Origin: Candidatus Segatella violae
GTDB lineage: Bacteria; Bacteroidota; Bacteroidia; Bacteroidales; Bacteroidaceae
Direction of reading: 5' to 3'
NCBI GenBank assembly: GCA_002440225.1
Contig: DJSH01000014.1
Location: 1 to 24,803, forward strand
DNA: 24,803 nt
The translations under genes were made by a program, and so were the position numbers. Positions within the stretch are counted from its first letter, which is position 1. The number at the start of each line of letters is the position of its first letter. Shown piece by piece: positions 1 through 6,564 of this stretch. Below the pieces are notes generated by a model. It ran no database searches. It was not told the origin of the DNA and saw nothing but the letters and a program-made list of their open reading frames with translations.

Positions 1-105
1 GCCATTGAGTATCAGATAGCCCAGTTGAAGAAAATCATGGGCTATAGCGAGCCTGCTTCTGGTACGAATAATGGCCTCTCTAACTTTGGTGGCGTAAACA
101 TGTAA
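1..105 (+). CDS. 3' end of an unrecognised gene (partial)
   Basis: The first 34 codons run open in frame 1 to a TAA. The end reads as a short amphipathic segment (AIEYQIAQLKKIMGYSE) followed by a Gly/Asn/Ser-rich tail. It lies 19 nt before the fimbrillin start on the same strand, so the two are probably co-transcribed. The visible part is too short to assign a family. It could be the tail of a surface or fimbria-associated protein given its neighbour, but that is a guess from position only. Confidence 0.55.
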   Translation, partial: AIEYQIAQLKKIMGYSEPASGTNNGLSNFGGVNM

Positions 106-124
106 AATTAAAAAGAAAGTGACA

Positions 125-1735
125 ATGAACAAGATAAAGTTTTTGAGCTGCACCGCAGCTCTCCTTGCGACCCTCGTAGGGTGCAATACCGAGGACACAT
201 TAGGCTCAGCCTCGTCTTCCAACAAGCAAACGACTTCAATTACAGCCGTTACGCCTAATAGTGGTGCGACAACCCGTACGGCTTATGAGCAAGATGGTAC
301 TGACTTGAAGGTGACATGGAGTGCATCGAATGAAAAGATGTATTATCTTGCAGCAACGGAAGATAGTTGGACTGCAGGTCAGCTCATCCAAGATGTGACG
401 GATACTCCAGCACCAACAGCTGATGAAGCTTCTTCGTCATCATCCTCTTCTGCTGGTACTCAGGCTAATTTCACAGCCTATGATGTGGATGGCTCAGGCA
501 CAACTCCAATCAAAAAGGCTGGTAGCATCTTCGCTCTCTATCCACAGAAATCCGATTATGCCACTGCTTTCAAGAACCTTCAAGAGAATGGAACATCAGC
601 TTCCGTCACCCTTCCTTTGTCTAATCAGACAGGTAAGCTTGAAGACCTCCATAACTTCGACTATATGACAGCGGCCTCGGATGTCAAGGCGAATGATGGA
701 AACATCGAGGTCTCTCCATTGAATATGAACCATGAGATTGCCGTGCTCCATATCGCCCAAGGTTCAGAGGTGAGCTTGGAAAGTGGCAGCGTTACGAAGA
801 TAGAATTGTCTGCCACCAGTGGCTTCTATGGTAGCGGCACGATGACCATCACTCGTAGTGGCTCCACTATTTCATCCAATGTTACAGGTACAACTGGCAC
901 TATTACTATCAATGGCAACTTTGCTGTAGCCGATAATAAGTTGTCGGATGATGTCTATGTGGCTATCCTCCCTACCGCTTCCTTCTCTGGCTTGAAGGCG
1001 AAGTTCACTTATAGCAATGGGGATGCTTATACCTATAATTATAGTGGCAAGACTACTAAGTTTGAAAAGGGAAAGGTGTATAACTGGAGTCCTGAGATTG
1101 CTGCAGCGGATAAGGAGTTTACACTGAGTGGTATTTCGCAAACGGGAAAAAGAAGAACAACTATAGCTGATAAAGACATCAATAAATGGTATTGTAAATA
1201 CGAATTAATAAACTCGAATTATTATAAATATACTATTGATGGACTTCTTATTGATACTTCAACTAATGAGCAAAAAGTTGCTTTTACACTAAAGATTGGT
1301 AGTTCAACATTGGCTAAGAATATGACATTCAACTTGATATCTAGCAAGGGTGTTTACCGACTATGGAACAAAGAAACTGTAGATCTTGATATCAAATCAT
1401 TTAATATTAATTGGTATGGCAATAACAGCTTTACTGGTAGCTCAACCACTGTGCCTGACGCAAGTCACTTGTATGGAAAATGCGAAGTGGTACTTAAAGA
1501 TTTAAAGGATAATGGTAGTGACTTTTATAAGCAATTGGTTAAGAGTTGTTCTTTTACCTTAAAGTCCAATTATGGTAAGGAGCAGACTATTTCAATTCAA
1601 GCATTCAATAGATCACTCACATGGACAAGATATAAAGATGCTTATCGTAATAATACGATTCTAAAATATCAGCTCCCTGATAATTCGTGGAAAGAAATAA
1701 CTATTGGAACATACGAACAACTGAGAGATGAATAA
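125..1735 (+). CDS. Fimbrillin-family lipoprotein with extended C-terminal region
   Basis: A 536-aa exported lipoprotein. The ATG at 125 is preferred over the GTG at 119 because it places a lysine just before the hydrophobic core (MNKIKFLSCTAALLATLVGC), with lipobox LVGC at Cys20. Residues about 35-330 look like a Mfa_like_1/FimA-type domain: an early TRTAY segment, a long beta-rich stretch, a VTLPLSNQ segment and a closing KGKVYNWSP. A serine run sits near residue 105. The final 195 residues are Asn/Lys/Tyr-rich and encoded by clearly more AT-rich DNA from about position 1140, unlike the first two thirds. This may be an acquired variable tip or adhesive domain. Likely role: surface fimbrial subunit or related adhesin. 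The fimbrillin call rests on architecture; the C-terminal domain is not recognised. Confidence 0.75.
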   Translation: MNKIKFLSCTAALLATLVGCNTEDTLGSASSSNKQTTSITAVTPNSGATTRTAYEQDGTDLKVTWSASNEKMYYLAATEDSWTAGQLIQDVTDTPAPTADEASSSSSSSAGTQANFTAYDVDGSGTTPIKKAGSIFALYPQKSDYATAFKNLQENGTSASVTLPLSNQTGKLEDLHNFDYMTAASDVKANDGNIEVSPLNMNHEIAVLHIAQGSEVSLESGSVTKIELSATSGFYGSGTMTITRSGSTISSNVTGTTGTITINGNFAVADNKLSDDVYVAILPTASFSGLKAKFTYSNGDAYTYNYSGKTTKFEKGKVYNWSPEIAAADKEFTLSGISQTGKRRTTIADKDINKWYCKYELINSNYYKYTIDGLLIDTSTNEQKVAFTLKIGSSTLAKNMTFNLISSKGVYRLWNKETVDLDIKSFNINWYGNNSFTGSSTTVPDASHLYGKCEVVLKDLKDNGSDFYKQLVKSCSFTLKSNYGKEQTISIQAFNRSLTWTRYKDAYRNNTILKYQLPDNSWKEITIGTYEQLRDE

Positions 1736-1745
1736 ATATTGAGTA

Positions 1746-1782
1746 TCATTTGGGCATGGGAATGTATCCATTGCCCAAATGA
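1746..1782 (+). terminator. Stem-loop after the fimbrillin gene
   Basis: TCATTTGGGCA pairs perfectly with TGCCCAAATGA, and an inner TGG/CCA extends the stem with a bulged T. It begins 11 nt after the stop of the fimbrillin gene. There is no strong T-tract, so it may be a weak terminator or a 3' end stabiliser upstream of the small peptide gene. Confidence 0.5.
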
Positions 1783-1817
1783 CACTTCTTAGTATTAACA
1801 TTTAAAACTTAACGATT

Positions 1818-1976
1818 ATGAGAACAAAAATTCTAAGTTTGTTATTAGCGTTACTCGCCATTAGTAACTTTTCGTTTGCAGGAGATAAGCATTCTGCTCA
1901 TTCAATTGGTTTTATAAAAGCTGCTCAAAACTGCTTTGAATTGAAGGATGAACTTGAACTAGAGGAAAATCCGTAG
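1818..1976 (+). CDS. Small secreted peptide, 52 aa
   Basis: ATG at 1818 opens a 52-codon frame. It starts with a clean Sec signal peptide (MRTKILSLLLALLAISNFSF, predicted cleavage after FSFA, before GDK). The mature part has about 30 residues and ends in an acidic stretch (ELKDELELEENP). The TAG stop lies inside the first REP-like element (its CCGTAGC start), so the gene either naturally ends there or was cut short when the element arrived. It follows the fimbrillin gene by 82 nt with a hairpin between. No family recognised; the signal peptide is the main evidence that it is real. Confidence 0.5.
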   Translation: MRTKILSLLLALLAISNFSFAGDKHSAHSIGFIKAAQNCFELKDELELEENP

Positions 1977-2347
1977 CGCCGGATATATCCCGCTAGGCGT
2001 TTCGACGGATTTGCAATCCGTCGTTAAACAATGTCCTAACCGCTATTCTTGGGGATTTGCAATCCCCCTTAAAAATATAAACTCCCGCTAGGCACATAAC
2101 AATGGTGCTTAGCGGGAGGCTTTGTATATGAGCGGATTGCAAATCCACAAACTAAATAGGTCGAACCTTTTTTAACGACGGATTGTAAATCCGTCGGAAC
2201 GCCTAGCGGAACATAATGGGAAATGCCCAGCGGAATATGGTTGGAACCGACGTCAAAAGACGTCCCAACCTCTATTCCTGGGGATTTGCAATCCCCATAC
2301 AAAACATAAACTCCCGCTAAGCACTACTGTTATGTGCATAGCGGGAC
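1969..2347. repeat. REP-like composite element, copy A
   Basis: A composite of palindromes. It opens with TCCGTAGCGCCGGATAT, followed by CGCTAGGCGTTTCGACGG. A 21-nt palindrome at 2003-2023 and a 17-nt one at 2051-2067 share the core GGATTTGCAATCC. Hairpin 2082-2118 has 14-nt arms CTCCCGCTAGGCAC / GTGCTTAGCGGGAG. An inverted copy of the first segment follows at 2176-2209, then another core palindrome at 2280-2296 and a final hairpin at 2312-2346. Copies B, C and D lie at 2831, 4082 and 4641. No transposase lies inside. The last hairpin ends 1 nt from the stop of the minus-strand 34-aa ORF and could terminate that transcript. Confidence 0.85.
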
Positions 2348-2452
2348 TTACTCATAGTTGATTTTATAACCACCAGCAACCAAATCTTCTGCAAAGTAGT
2401 CCAAGAAATCTTCTGCTTCAGGAAGAATCTGTATTAAATATTTTTTATTCAC
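2348..2452 (-). CDS. Small overlapping ORF, 34 aa, GTG start
   Basis: A 34-codon frame starting at GTG (VNKKYLIQILPEAEDFLDYF...) overlaps the last 8 nt of the upstream 91-aa gene, a geometry typical of translational coupling. The product is acidic, with no signal or membrane segment. The frame is closed just upstream by a TGA, so GTG is the only plausible start. Its TAA lies 1 nt from the hairpin that ends repeat copy A. No family recognised. The sequence looks protein-like (charged helix, GGYKINYE end), but the length makes this uncertain. Confidence 0.45.
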   Translation of the reverse strand: MNKKYLIQILPEAEDFLDYFAEDLVAGGYKINYE

Positions 2453-2720
2453 ACATTTCCTTCAATTTGGCATGGCACAGTGTCCTGAAATCTTCAATGT
2501 TGACAGAGCGATTCCAGTCTTTTTCAAAAGAGTCTGAAAAATGTAGTATGTTCTTGTCAACATACATGATAAGAGATTGGAGCGTTTCTGGGTTTTGAAT
2601 AGTCATTACTCGATTGACTAGCCGACTATGCAATTCTGCTATTCTTGCAGAACTAATTGTTGGTTCTGCAACAATTCCTGGTTCTTGCGTTTCTGGTAAA
2701 GTATATCTTTTCTCTTTCAT
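2445..2720 (-). CDS. Hypothetical protein, 91 aa
   Basis: A soluble 91-residue protein, probably helical from about residue 25 on (SARIAELHSRLVNRVMTIQN...). There is no signal peptide or membrane segment. It starts at ATG 2720, 35 nt after a good Bacteroidota -7 box. It overlaps the 34-aa ORF downstream. The two-small-gene overlapping layout resembles addiction modules, but neither sequence matches a toxin or antitoxin family I recognise, so no function is assigned. The module sits between REP-like copies A and B. Confidence 0.65.
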   Translation of the reverse strand: MKEKRYTLPETQEPGIVAEPTISSARIAELHSRLVNRVMTIQNPETLQSLIMYVDKNILHFSDSFEKDWNRSVNIEDFRTLCHAKLKEMCE

Positions 2721-2755
2721 ATAATGTTTTTTTAATAAGTTCTACCTTTCGGTGG

Positions 2756-2787
2756 CAAAGTTACGATATATTTCTGAAATAAACAAG
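2756..2787 (-). promoter_or_regulatory. Bacteroidota-type promoter for the 91-aa gene
   Basis: On the minus strand, CTTG (-33) is separated by exactly 20 nt from TAACTTTG (-7, consensus TAnnTTTG), just upstream of the ATG at 2720. Confidence 0.7.
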
Positions 2788-2830
2788 AAAAAAGTCTACT
2801 TTCTGTCAAGGTGTAAGTGAAAAAATAAAA

Positions 2831-3052
2831 TCCGTAGCACCGGTTATTTCCGTAGCGCCGGATATGCTTGAACTCCGTTAGGCGTTTCGACGGATTTGCA
2901 ATCCGTCGTTAAATAATGTCCCAACCACTATTCCTGGGGATTTGCAATCCCCACATAAAATAAGCCTTCCGCTAGGCACGTAAGTAGTGCTTGGCGGGAG
3001 GCTTTGTAAATGAGCGGATTGCCAATCCGCAAACAAAATAGGTCGAGCCTTT
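2831..3052. repeat. REP-like composite element, copy B
   Basis: It has the same order as copy A, with a doubled start (TCCGTAGCACCGG, then TCCGTAGCGCCGGATAT). A 21-nt core palindrome lies at 2888-2908, and a GGGGATT/AATCCCC palindrome at 2936-2952. Hairpin 2966-3000 (CTTCCGCTAGGCAC / GTGCTTGGCGGGAG) and a perfect 17-nt palindrome GCGGATTGCCAATCCGC at 3014-3030 follow. It ends 1-2 nt from the stop of the minus-strand Rpn nuclease gene, so the hairpins can act as that gene's terminator. Confidence 0.85.
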
Positions 3053-3053
3053 A

Positions 3054-3953
3054 TTATGATAGAAGTTGTTTCAATTGCGCATCATTCAATCCGGTAACTT
3101 TCATAATCTGAGGCAAAGGCATACCCATTGCCAATAAGTTGCGGGCAACAGACAAACCTTTTGATAGTTCACCTTCAGCACGACCTTTAGCCATACCTTT
3201 AGCCATACCTTTCTCCTCGCCGTCCATATACGAGCCATACAGACCAGAGTAGTAATCATCGACAGCCTTAACGCTTTCGTCATATTTTTCCTGCTCTTCA
3301 CTGCTCATACAGCGAATGTCAGCCAATTTGGCAAGATGATTGAATATCTTCTTTTGCGTCGTGAACGGCAATCTTTCCAATACTTCCATATGCTTCAAAA
3401 CATAAATCCACTTTTCAAAACCAGTCTCACACTCTTCCTCTTCTTTGTCGAAGAACGGAAGAGATAAATAGATGAAACGGAACTTATCTGAGAAAAATGT
3501 CTCACTGTTCTTTTCCCTCAAAGCCACGTCCGTCTTATACTTCGTCACCTCATTATCCCTTGGGATGTAGTTCATGATGCAAACCACATAGACGGGAACG
3601 AACTGATACAGAGTCGGAGTACGTTTTCCCTTCTCGTCCAATTTCTTGCGCTGGGCAACGAAAGCCTTGCTTGCATAATAAATGGATCGATTCACAAAGA
3701 AAGGTACCCATCTATTCTGCATCTCGACGATGAAATGCTTTCCATCGTCGGTCTCACAATAGATATCGAAGATGCAACCACGCAAGTCGTTCGACTCGCC
3801 GAGCAGCTCCTTATCTTTGAATGTAACGTCCTTTATCTGGAATTCTCCTTCAAAAAGGTCGTTCAAGAAATTAATCAGCAAGTCCTTGCTGAATTCTTGG
3901 CCGAAGAGACGCTTGAAGCCCCAATCGGTAAAGGGGTTGATGTATCTACCCAT
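3054..3953 (-). CDS. Rpn-family PD-(D/E)XK nuclease / putative transposase
   Basis: A 299-aa protein of the PDDEXK_2 (Rpn/YhgA-like, 'recombination-promoting nuclease') family. The N-terminus MGRYINPFTDWGFKRLFG is the family hallmark. The nuclease core is visible as FDIY (Asp63) and VEMQ (Glu77, Gln79), the ExQ variant typical of this family. The C-terminus carries the usual GMAKGMAKGRAEGE run and a final helix (LPQIMKVTGLNDAQLKQLLS). Full length, ATG start. Members cut DNA and stimulate recA-independent recombination in E. coli. It stands alone between REP-like copies B and C, with its own promoter. Whether it acts on those repeats is not known. Confidence 0.9.
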   Translation of the reverse strand: MGRYINPFTDWGFKRLFGQEFSKDLLINFLNDLFEGEFQIKDVTFKDKELLGESNDLRGCIFDIYCETDDGKHFIVEMQNRWVPFFVNRSIYYASKAFVAQRKKLDEKGKRTPTLYQFVPVYVVCIMNYIPRDNEVTKYKTDVALREKNSETFFSDKFRFIYLSLPFFDKEEEECETGFEKWIYVLKHMEVLERLPFTTQKKIFNHLAKLADIRCMSSEEQEKYDESVKAVDDYYSGLYGSYMDGEEKGMAKGMAKGRAEGELSKGLSVARNLLAMGMPLPQIMKVTGLNDAQLKQLLS

Positions 3954-3986
3954 AAGCTATCGTTTAAGATACTATATTTCTGCCGA

Positions 3987-4018
3987 CAAAGATACACTTT
4001 ATTTTTTAATACACCAAA
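3987..4018 (-). promoter_or_regulatory. Bacteroidota-type promoter for the Rpn gene
   Basis: The minus strand has TTTG (-33), 20 nt, then TATCTTTG (-7), about 33 nt upstream of the ATG at 3953. Confidence 0.75.
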
Positions 4019-4081
4019 GGTTTAGTCGATTTTTTATTTGTAAACGTCTTCCTTTCTAAGAAAAAGTACGGAAGAAATGAT

Positions 4082-4232
4082 TTCCGTAGTGCCGGATATG
4101 TCTCATTAGGCGTTTCGACGGATTTGTAATCCGACGTCAAAAGATGTCCCAACCGCTATTTGGGGGATTTTAATCCCCACGATAAAACGAAATTCCCGCC
4201 AAGTACTTCTCTGTGTGCTTGGCGGGAATTTT
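4082..4232. repeat. REP-like composite element, copy C
   Basis: A degenerate copy starting TCCGTAGTGCCGGATAT, then ATTAGGCGTTTCGACGG and core palindromes with base changes (GGATTTGTAATCC and GGGGGATTTTAATCCCC). It closes with the hairpin at 4191-4230. It has the same orientation as copies A, B and D and again lies directly 3' of a minus-strand gene. Confidence 0.8.
4191..4230 (-). terminator. Hairpin terminator inside REP-like copy C
   Basis: AATTCCCGCCAAGTAC pairs with GTGCTTGGCGGGAATT (16 bp with one G-T pair) around an 8-nt loop. Read on the minus strand it is followed by T-rich sequence. It starts 8 nt after the stop of the 34-aa membrane protein gene. A TTTTTA tract also follows on the plus strand, so it could work in both directions. 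Confidence 0.65.
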
Positions 4233-4237
4233 TACTA

Positions 4238-4342
4238 CTAAAGATTTTCTACCCATTTCTTACCAGACTTTGTGTTGCTCCAAAGGGCAATACCTACAGC
4301 TATAATAGCTACACCTGTCATAAAAATCAATAATGAATCCAT
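4238..4342 (-). CDS. Small single-pass membrane protein, 34 aa
   Basis: ATG at 4342 opens a 34-codon frame. It begins with a transmembrane helix (MDSLLIFMTGVAIIAVGIAL), followed by a basic tail (KSGKKW). It lies 4 nt after the stop of the 75-aa membrane protein gene, which implies one operon. The two resemble the pairs of tiny membrane proteins often seen together in Bacteroidota, whose function is unknown to me. A membrane-active peptide or toxin is possible but unproven. Confidence 0.55.
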   Translation of the reverse strand: MDSLLIFMTGVAIIAVGIALWSNTKSGKKWVENL

Positions 4343-4346
4343 ATGC

Positions 4347-4574
4347 TTATTTTTTTAATATTTTATTACCCATATATGCGAAAGCAATTGTGGCTATAAT
4401 GCAAATGAAGAAAAGCCAAAGAGTCTTTATTGTCGGTTCTTCCTTAGTAAAATAAGGCAGAAATGTCCCTAACAAGCCTGTACCAAACGAGGTCTTGCTT
4501 AAATCATAAAAGTACTTGCCAAGCGTTTCACGGGCTGTCTTTTCCTTTTCTTTTTTATCTTCCTTTATCGCCAC
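4347..4574 (-). CDS. Small membrane protein, 75 aa (possibly DUF6722-like)
   Basis: A 75-residue protein with a strongly charged N-terminus (KEDKKEKEKTARETLGKYFYDLSK), a glycine-rich hydrophobic patch (GTGLLGTFL) and a transmembrane helix at about residues 52-69. It starts with GTG; no in-frame ATG exists before the last helix. The GKYFYDLSK start and helix layout recall DUF6722-type small Bacteroidota proteins, from memory only. It is first gene of the two-gene unit with the 34-aa protein, under a good promoter. Confidence 0.65.
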   Translation of the reverse strand: MAIKEDKKEKEKTARETLGKYFYDLSKTSFGTGLLGTFLPYFTKEEPTIKTLWLFFICIIATIAFAYMGNKILKK

Positions 4575-4591
4575 TATTACTATATTTTTTG

Positions 4592-4623
4592 CAAATGTAC
4601 ATAATTATTTTGAAACGACCAAA
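4592..4623 (-). promoter_or_regulatory. Bacteroidota-type promoter for the membrane protein pair
   Basis: The minus strand has TTTG (-33), 20 nt, then TACATTTG (-7), 17 nt before the GTG start. Confidence 0.75.
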
Positions 4624-4640
4624 CATTTTGAAATAAAAAT

Positions 4641-4713
4641 GTCCGTAGTGCCGGATATGTCCCGTTAGGCGTTTCGACGGATTTGTAATTCGTCGTCAAA
4701 ATCATCTCCCGAC
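4641..4713. repeat. REP-like element, copy D (short form)
   Basis: Only the leading segment is present: TCCGTAGTGCCGGATAT, then GTTAGGCGTTTCGACGG and a mutated core palindrome ending TTCGTCG. The GGGGATT palindrome and the closing hairpin are missing. It has the same orientation as copies A-C and marks the right edge of this repeat-rich stretch. Confidence 0.75.
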
Positions 4714-4769
4714 CTCTTTTTACTACGTTTCTTCTACTTCAAACTTTGTCGTATGTAACAAAAACATTT

Positions 4770-4805
4770 GCAAATTGTTCAAAATGCGTTGCTAATTGTT
4801 CAAAC
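4770..4805. promoter_or_regulatory. Direct-repeat operator candidate upstream of uxuB
   Basis: Two near-identical 15-mers, GCAAATTGTTCAAAA (4770-4784) and GCTAATTGTTCAAAC (4791-4805), lie 21 bp apart, two helical turns, about 50 bp upstream of the uxuB -7 box. That geometry suits an activator or repressor binding as two dimers on one DNA face. No cognate regulator gene is nearby. Confidence 0.45.
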
Positions 4806-4851
4806 TTTGAAAATAATCGTCAAAAAGAATGCGAATATCAGAAAAACTTTG

Positions 4852-4859
4852 TACTTTTG
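4852..4859 (+). promoter_or_regulatory. -7 box of the uxuBA promoter
   Basis: TACTTTTG fits the TAnnTTTG -7 consensus, 54 nt before the uxuB ATG. No TTTG is present at the normal -33 spacing, which fits a promoter that needs an activator, possibly one bound at the direct repeats upstream. Confidence 0.55.
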
Positions 4860-4913
4860 CCGAAAATAACAATAAAATAACAATCAAAAATTAAAAACAA
4901 AATACAAATTACA

Positions 4914-6503
4914 ATGAAACTGAACGACATTCTTTCAGACAATTTCAATGCTGCGGAGTGGGAGGCTAAAGGTTATCAGCTTCCTAAGTACGACATCGCA
5001 GCTGTAGCCAAGAAGACTCACGATGAGCCTACTTGGGTTCACTTTGGAGCAGGCAACATCTTCCGTGCTTTCCCTGCAGCCATCCTCAACGACGCTCTCA
5101 ACACGGGCAAGTACGACCGTGGTGTCATCGTCGCCGAGAGCTTCGACTACGAAATCATCGACAAGGCTTATCGCCCATACCATAATCTCTCCCTCCTCGT
5201 CAGCTTGCAGAGCAACGGCACCATCGAGAAGAAGGTGCTCGGCTCCATCACCGAGAGCCTGAAGGCAGACAAGCAGTTTGCCGACGACTGGGCTCGACTG
5301 GTGGAAATCTTCCAGGCTCCATCTCTCCAGATGGTCACTTTCACTATTACCGAGAAGGGATATTCATTCAATGAGGCTGACTTGGCTCGTGGTCTCGACG
5401 CAGTCTTTGCCATGGGCAAGCTCACCGCACTCCTCTATGAGCGCTACAAGGCAGGCAAGTTGCCTGTCACTTTGCAGAGCACCGACAACTGCTCTCACAA
5501 CGGCGACCATGTGAAGGCTGGTGTCTTCGCCTATGCCGAGCGCTGGGTGAAGGACGGTATCGTGGAGCAGGGCTTCCTCGACTACGTGAAGGACAACAGC
5601 AAGGTAACTTATCCTTGGTCTATGATTGATAAGATTACGCCTCGCCCTCATGAGAAAGTACAGGCGATGATTGCCGAGGATGGCTTCGAGGACAACCAGA
5701 CCATCATCACCGAGAAGCATACCTACACCGCTCCTTTCGTCAACTCCGAGGAGGTGCAGTACTTGGTTTGCGAGGACACTTATACCAACGGTCGCCCACC
5801 ATTGGAGTTGGGTGGAGCACTCTATACTACTCGCAAGACCGTGGATGAGGTGGAGACCATGAAGGTGACTACCTGCTTGAACCCTCTCCATACGGCGATG
5901 TCTATCTATGGTTGTATGCTCGACTACACCTTGATTTCTGCCGAGATGGCAGATGAGGACCTCCGTGCCTTCATCCAGAAGATTGGTTATATCGAGGCGA
6001 TGCCAGTGGTTACAGACCCAGGAGTGTTGAACCCATACGAGTTTATCGGCACTGTCATCAACAAGCGTTTGCCTAACCCATTCATGCCAGATGCTCCTCA
6101 GCGTATCGCCACCGATACCAGCCAGAAGCTCTCCATCCGTTTCGGTGAGACCATCAAGAAGTACATCGACCGTGGTCTCGACAAGAGCAATCTCGTGCTT
6201 ATCCCATTGGTATTGGCAGGTTATGCTCGCTATCTGAAGGCTCTCGATGATAACTTGAAGCCATTCGAGCCATCTTCCGACCCACTCTTGTCAGAACTCC
6301 AGGCTATCGTGGCTCCTTTGGAGGTAGGCAAGGCTGAGCAGGATTACTCTTGCCTCAAGCAGCTTTACTCTCGCAAGGACGTGTTCGGTCTCGACCTCTA
6401 TGAGGCTGGCTTCGGCGAGCAAATCGAGGGCATGGTGAAGGAACTCTTTGCTGGCAAGGGTGCAGTGAGAAAGACATTGCACAAGTATGTTGTAGCAAGA
6501 TAA
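4914..6503 (+). CDS. uxuB: Fructuronate reductase (mannitol dehydrogenase family)
   Basis: A 529-aa cytoplasmic NAD(H)-dependent polyol dehydrogenase. With uxuA next to it the natural call is fructuronate reductase (fructuronate to mannonate, EC 1.1.1.57). The N-terminal Rossmann domain has VHFGAGNIFR at residues 42-51, and TEKGY at 146-150 matches family features. The second domain shows SMIDKITPRP (236-245), a variant of the VDRI signature. Catalytic-region residues Lys317, Asn323 and His326 lie in MKVTTCLNPLHTAMS. It is a little longer than the E. coli enzyme (about 486 aa). The main alternative is tagaturonate reductase (uxaB), made less likely by the mannonate dehydratase that follows 61 nt downstream. 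Confidence 0.88.
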   Translation: MKLNDILSDNFNAAEWEAKGYQLPKYDIAAVAKKTHDEPTWVHFGAGNIFRAFPAAILNDALNTGKYDRGVIVAESFDYEIIDKAYRPYHNLSLLVSLQSNGTIEKKVLGSITESLKADKQFADDWARLVEIFQAPSLQMVTFTITEKGYSFNEADLARGLDAVFAMGKLTALLYERYKAGKLPVTLQSTDNCSHNGDHVKAGVFAYAERWVKDGIVEQGFLDYVKDNSKVTYPWSMIDKITPRPHEKVQAMIAEDGFEDNQTIITEKHTYTAPFVNSEEVQYLVCEDTYTNGRPPLELGGALYTTRKTVDEVETMKVTTCLNPLHTAMSIYGCMLDYTLISAEMADEDLRAFIQKIGYIEAMPVVTDPGVLNPYEFIGTVINKRLPNPFMPDAPQRIATDTSQKLSIRFGETIKKYIDRGLDKSNLVLIPLVLAGYARYLKALDDNLKPFEPSSDPLLSELQAIVAPLEVGKAEQDYSCLKQLYSRKDVFGLDLYEAGFGEQIEGMVKELFAGKGAVRKTLHKYVVAR

Positions 6504-6564
6504 TAACAAAAAATGGAGGAGATGGTTCTTCTAGCTCCTCCCTTAATATATAATAAGGTAATAT

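Noticed and set aside
1969..4713. CRISPR array as an explanation of the repeats
   Set aside because: The copies are long, palindromic, unevenly spaced by whole genes and not separated by uniform spacers; no cas gene is present.
5364..5891. A 175-codon minus-strand frame within uxuB
   Set aside because: Antisense shadow of the conserved dehydrogenase, with no start signals or family features.
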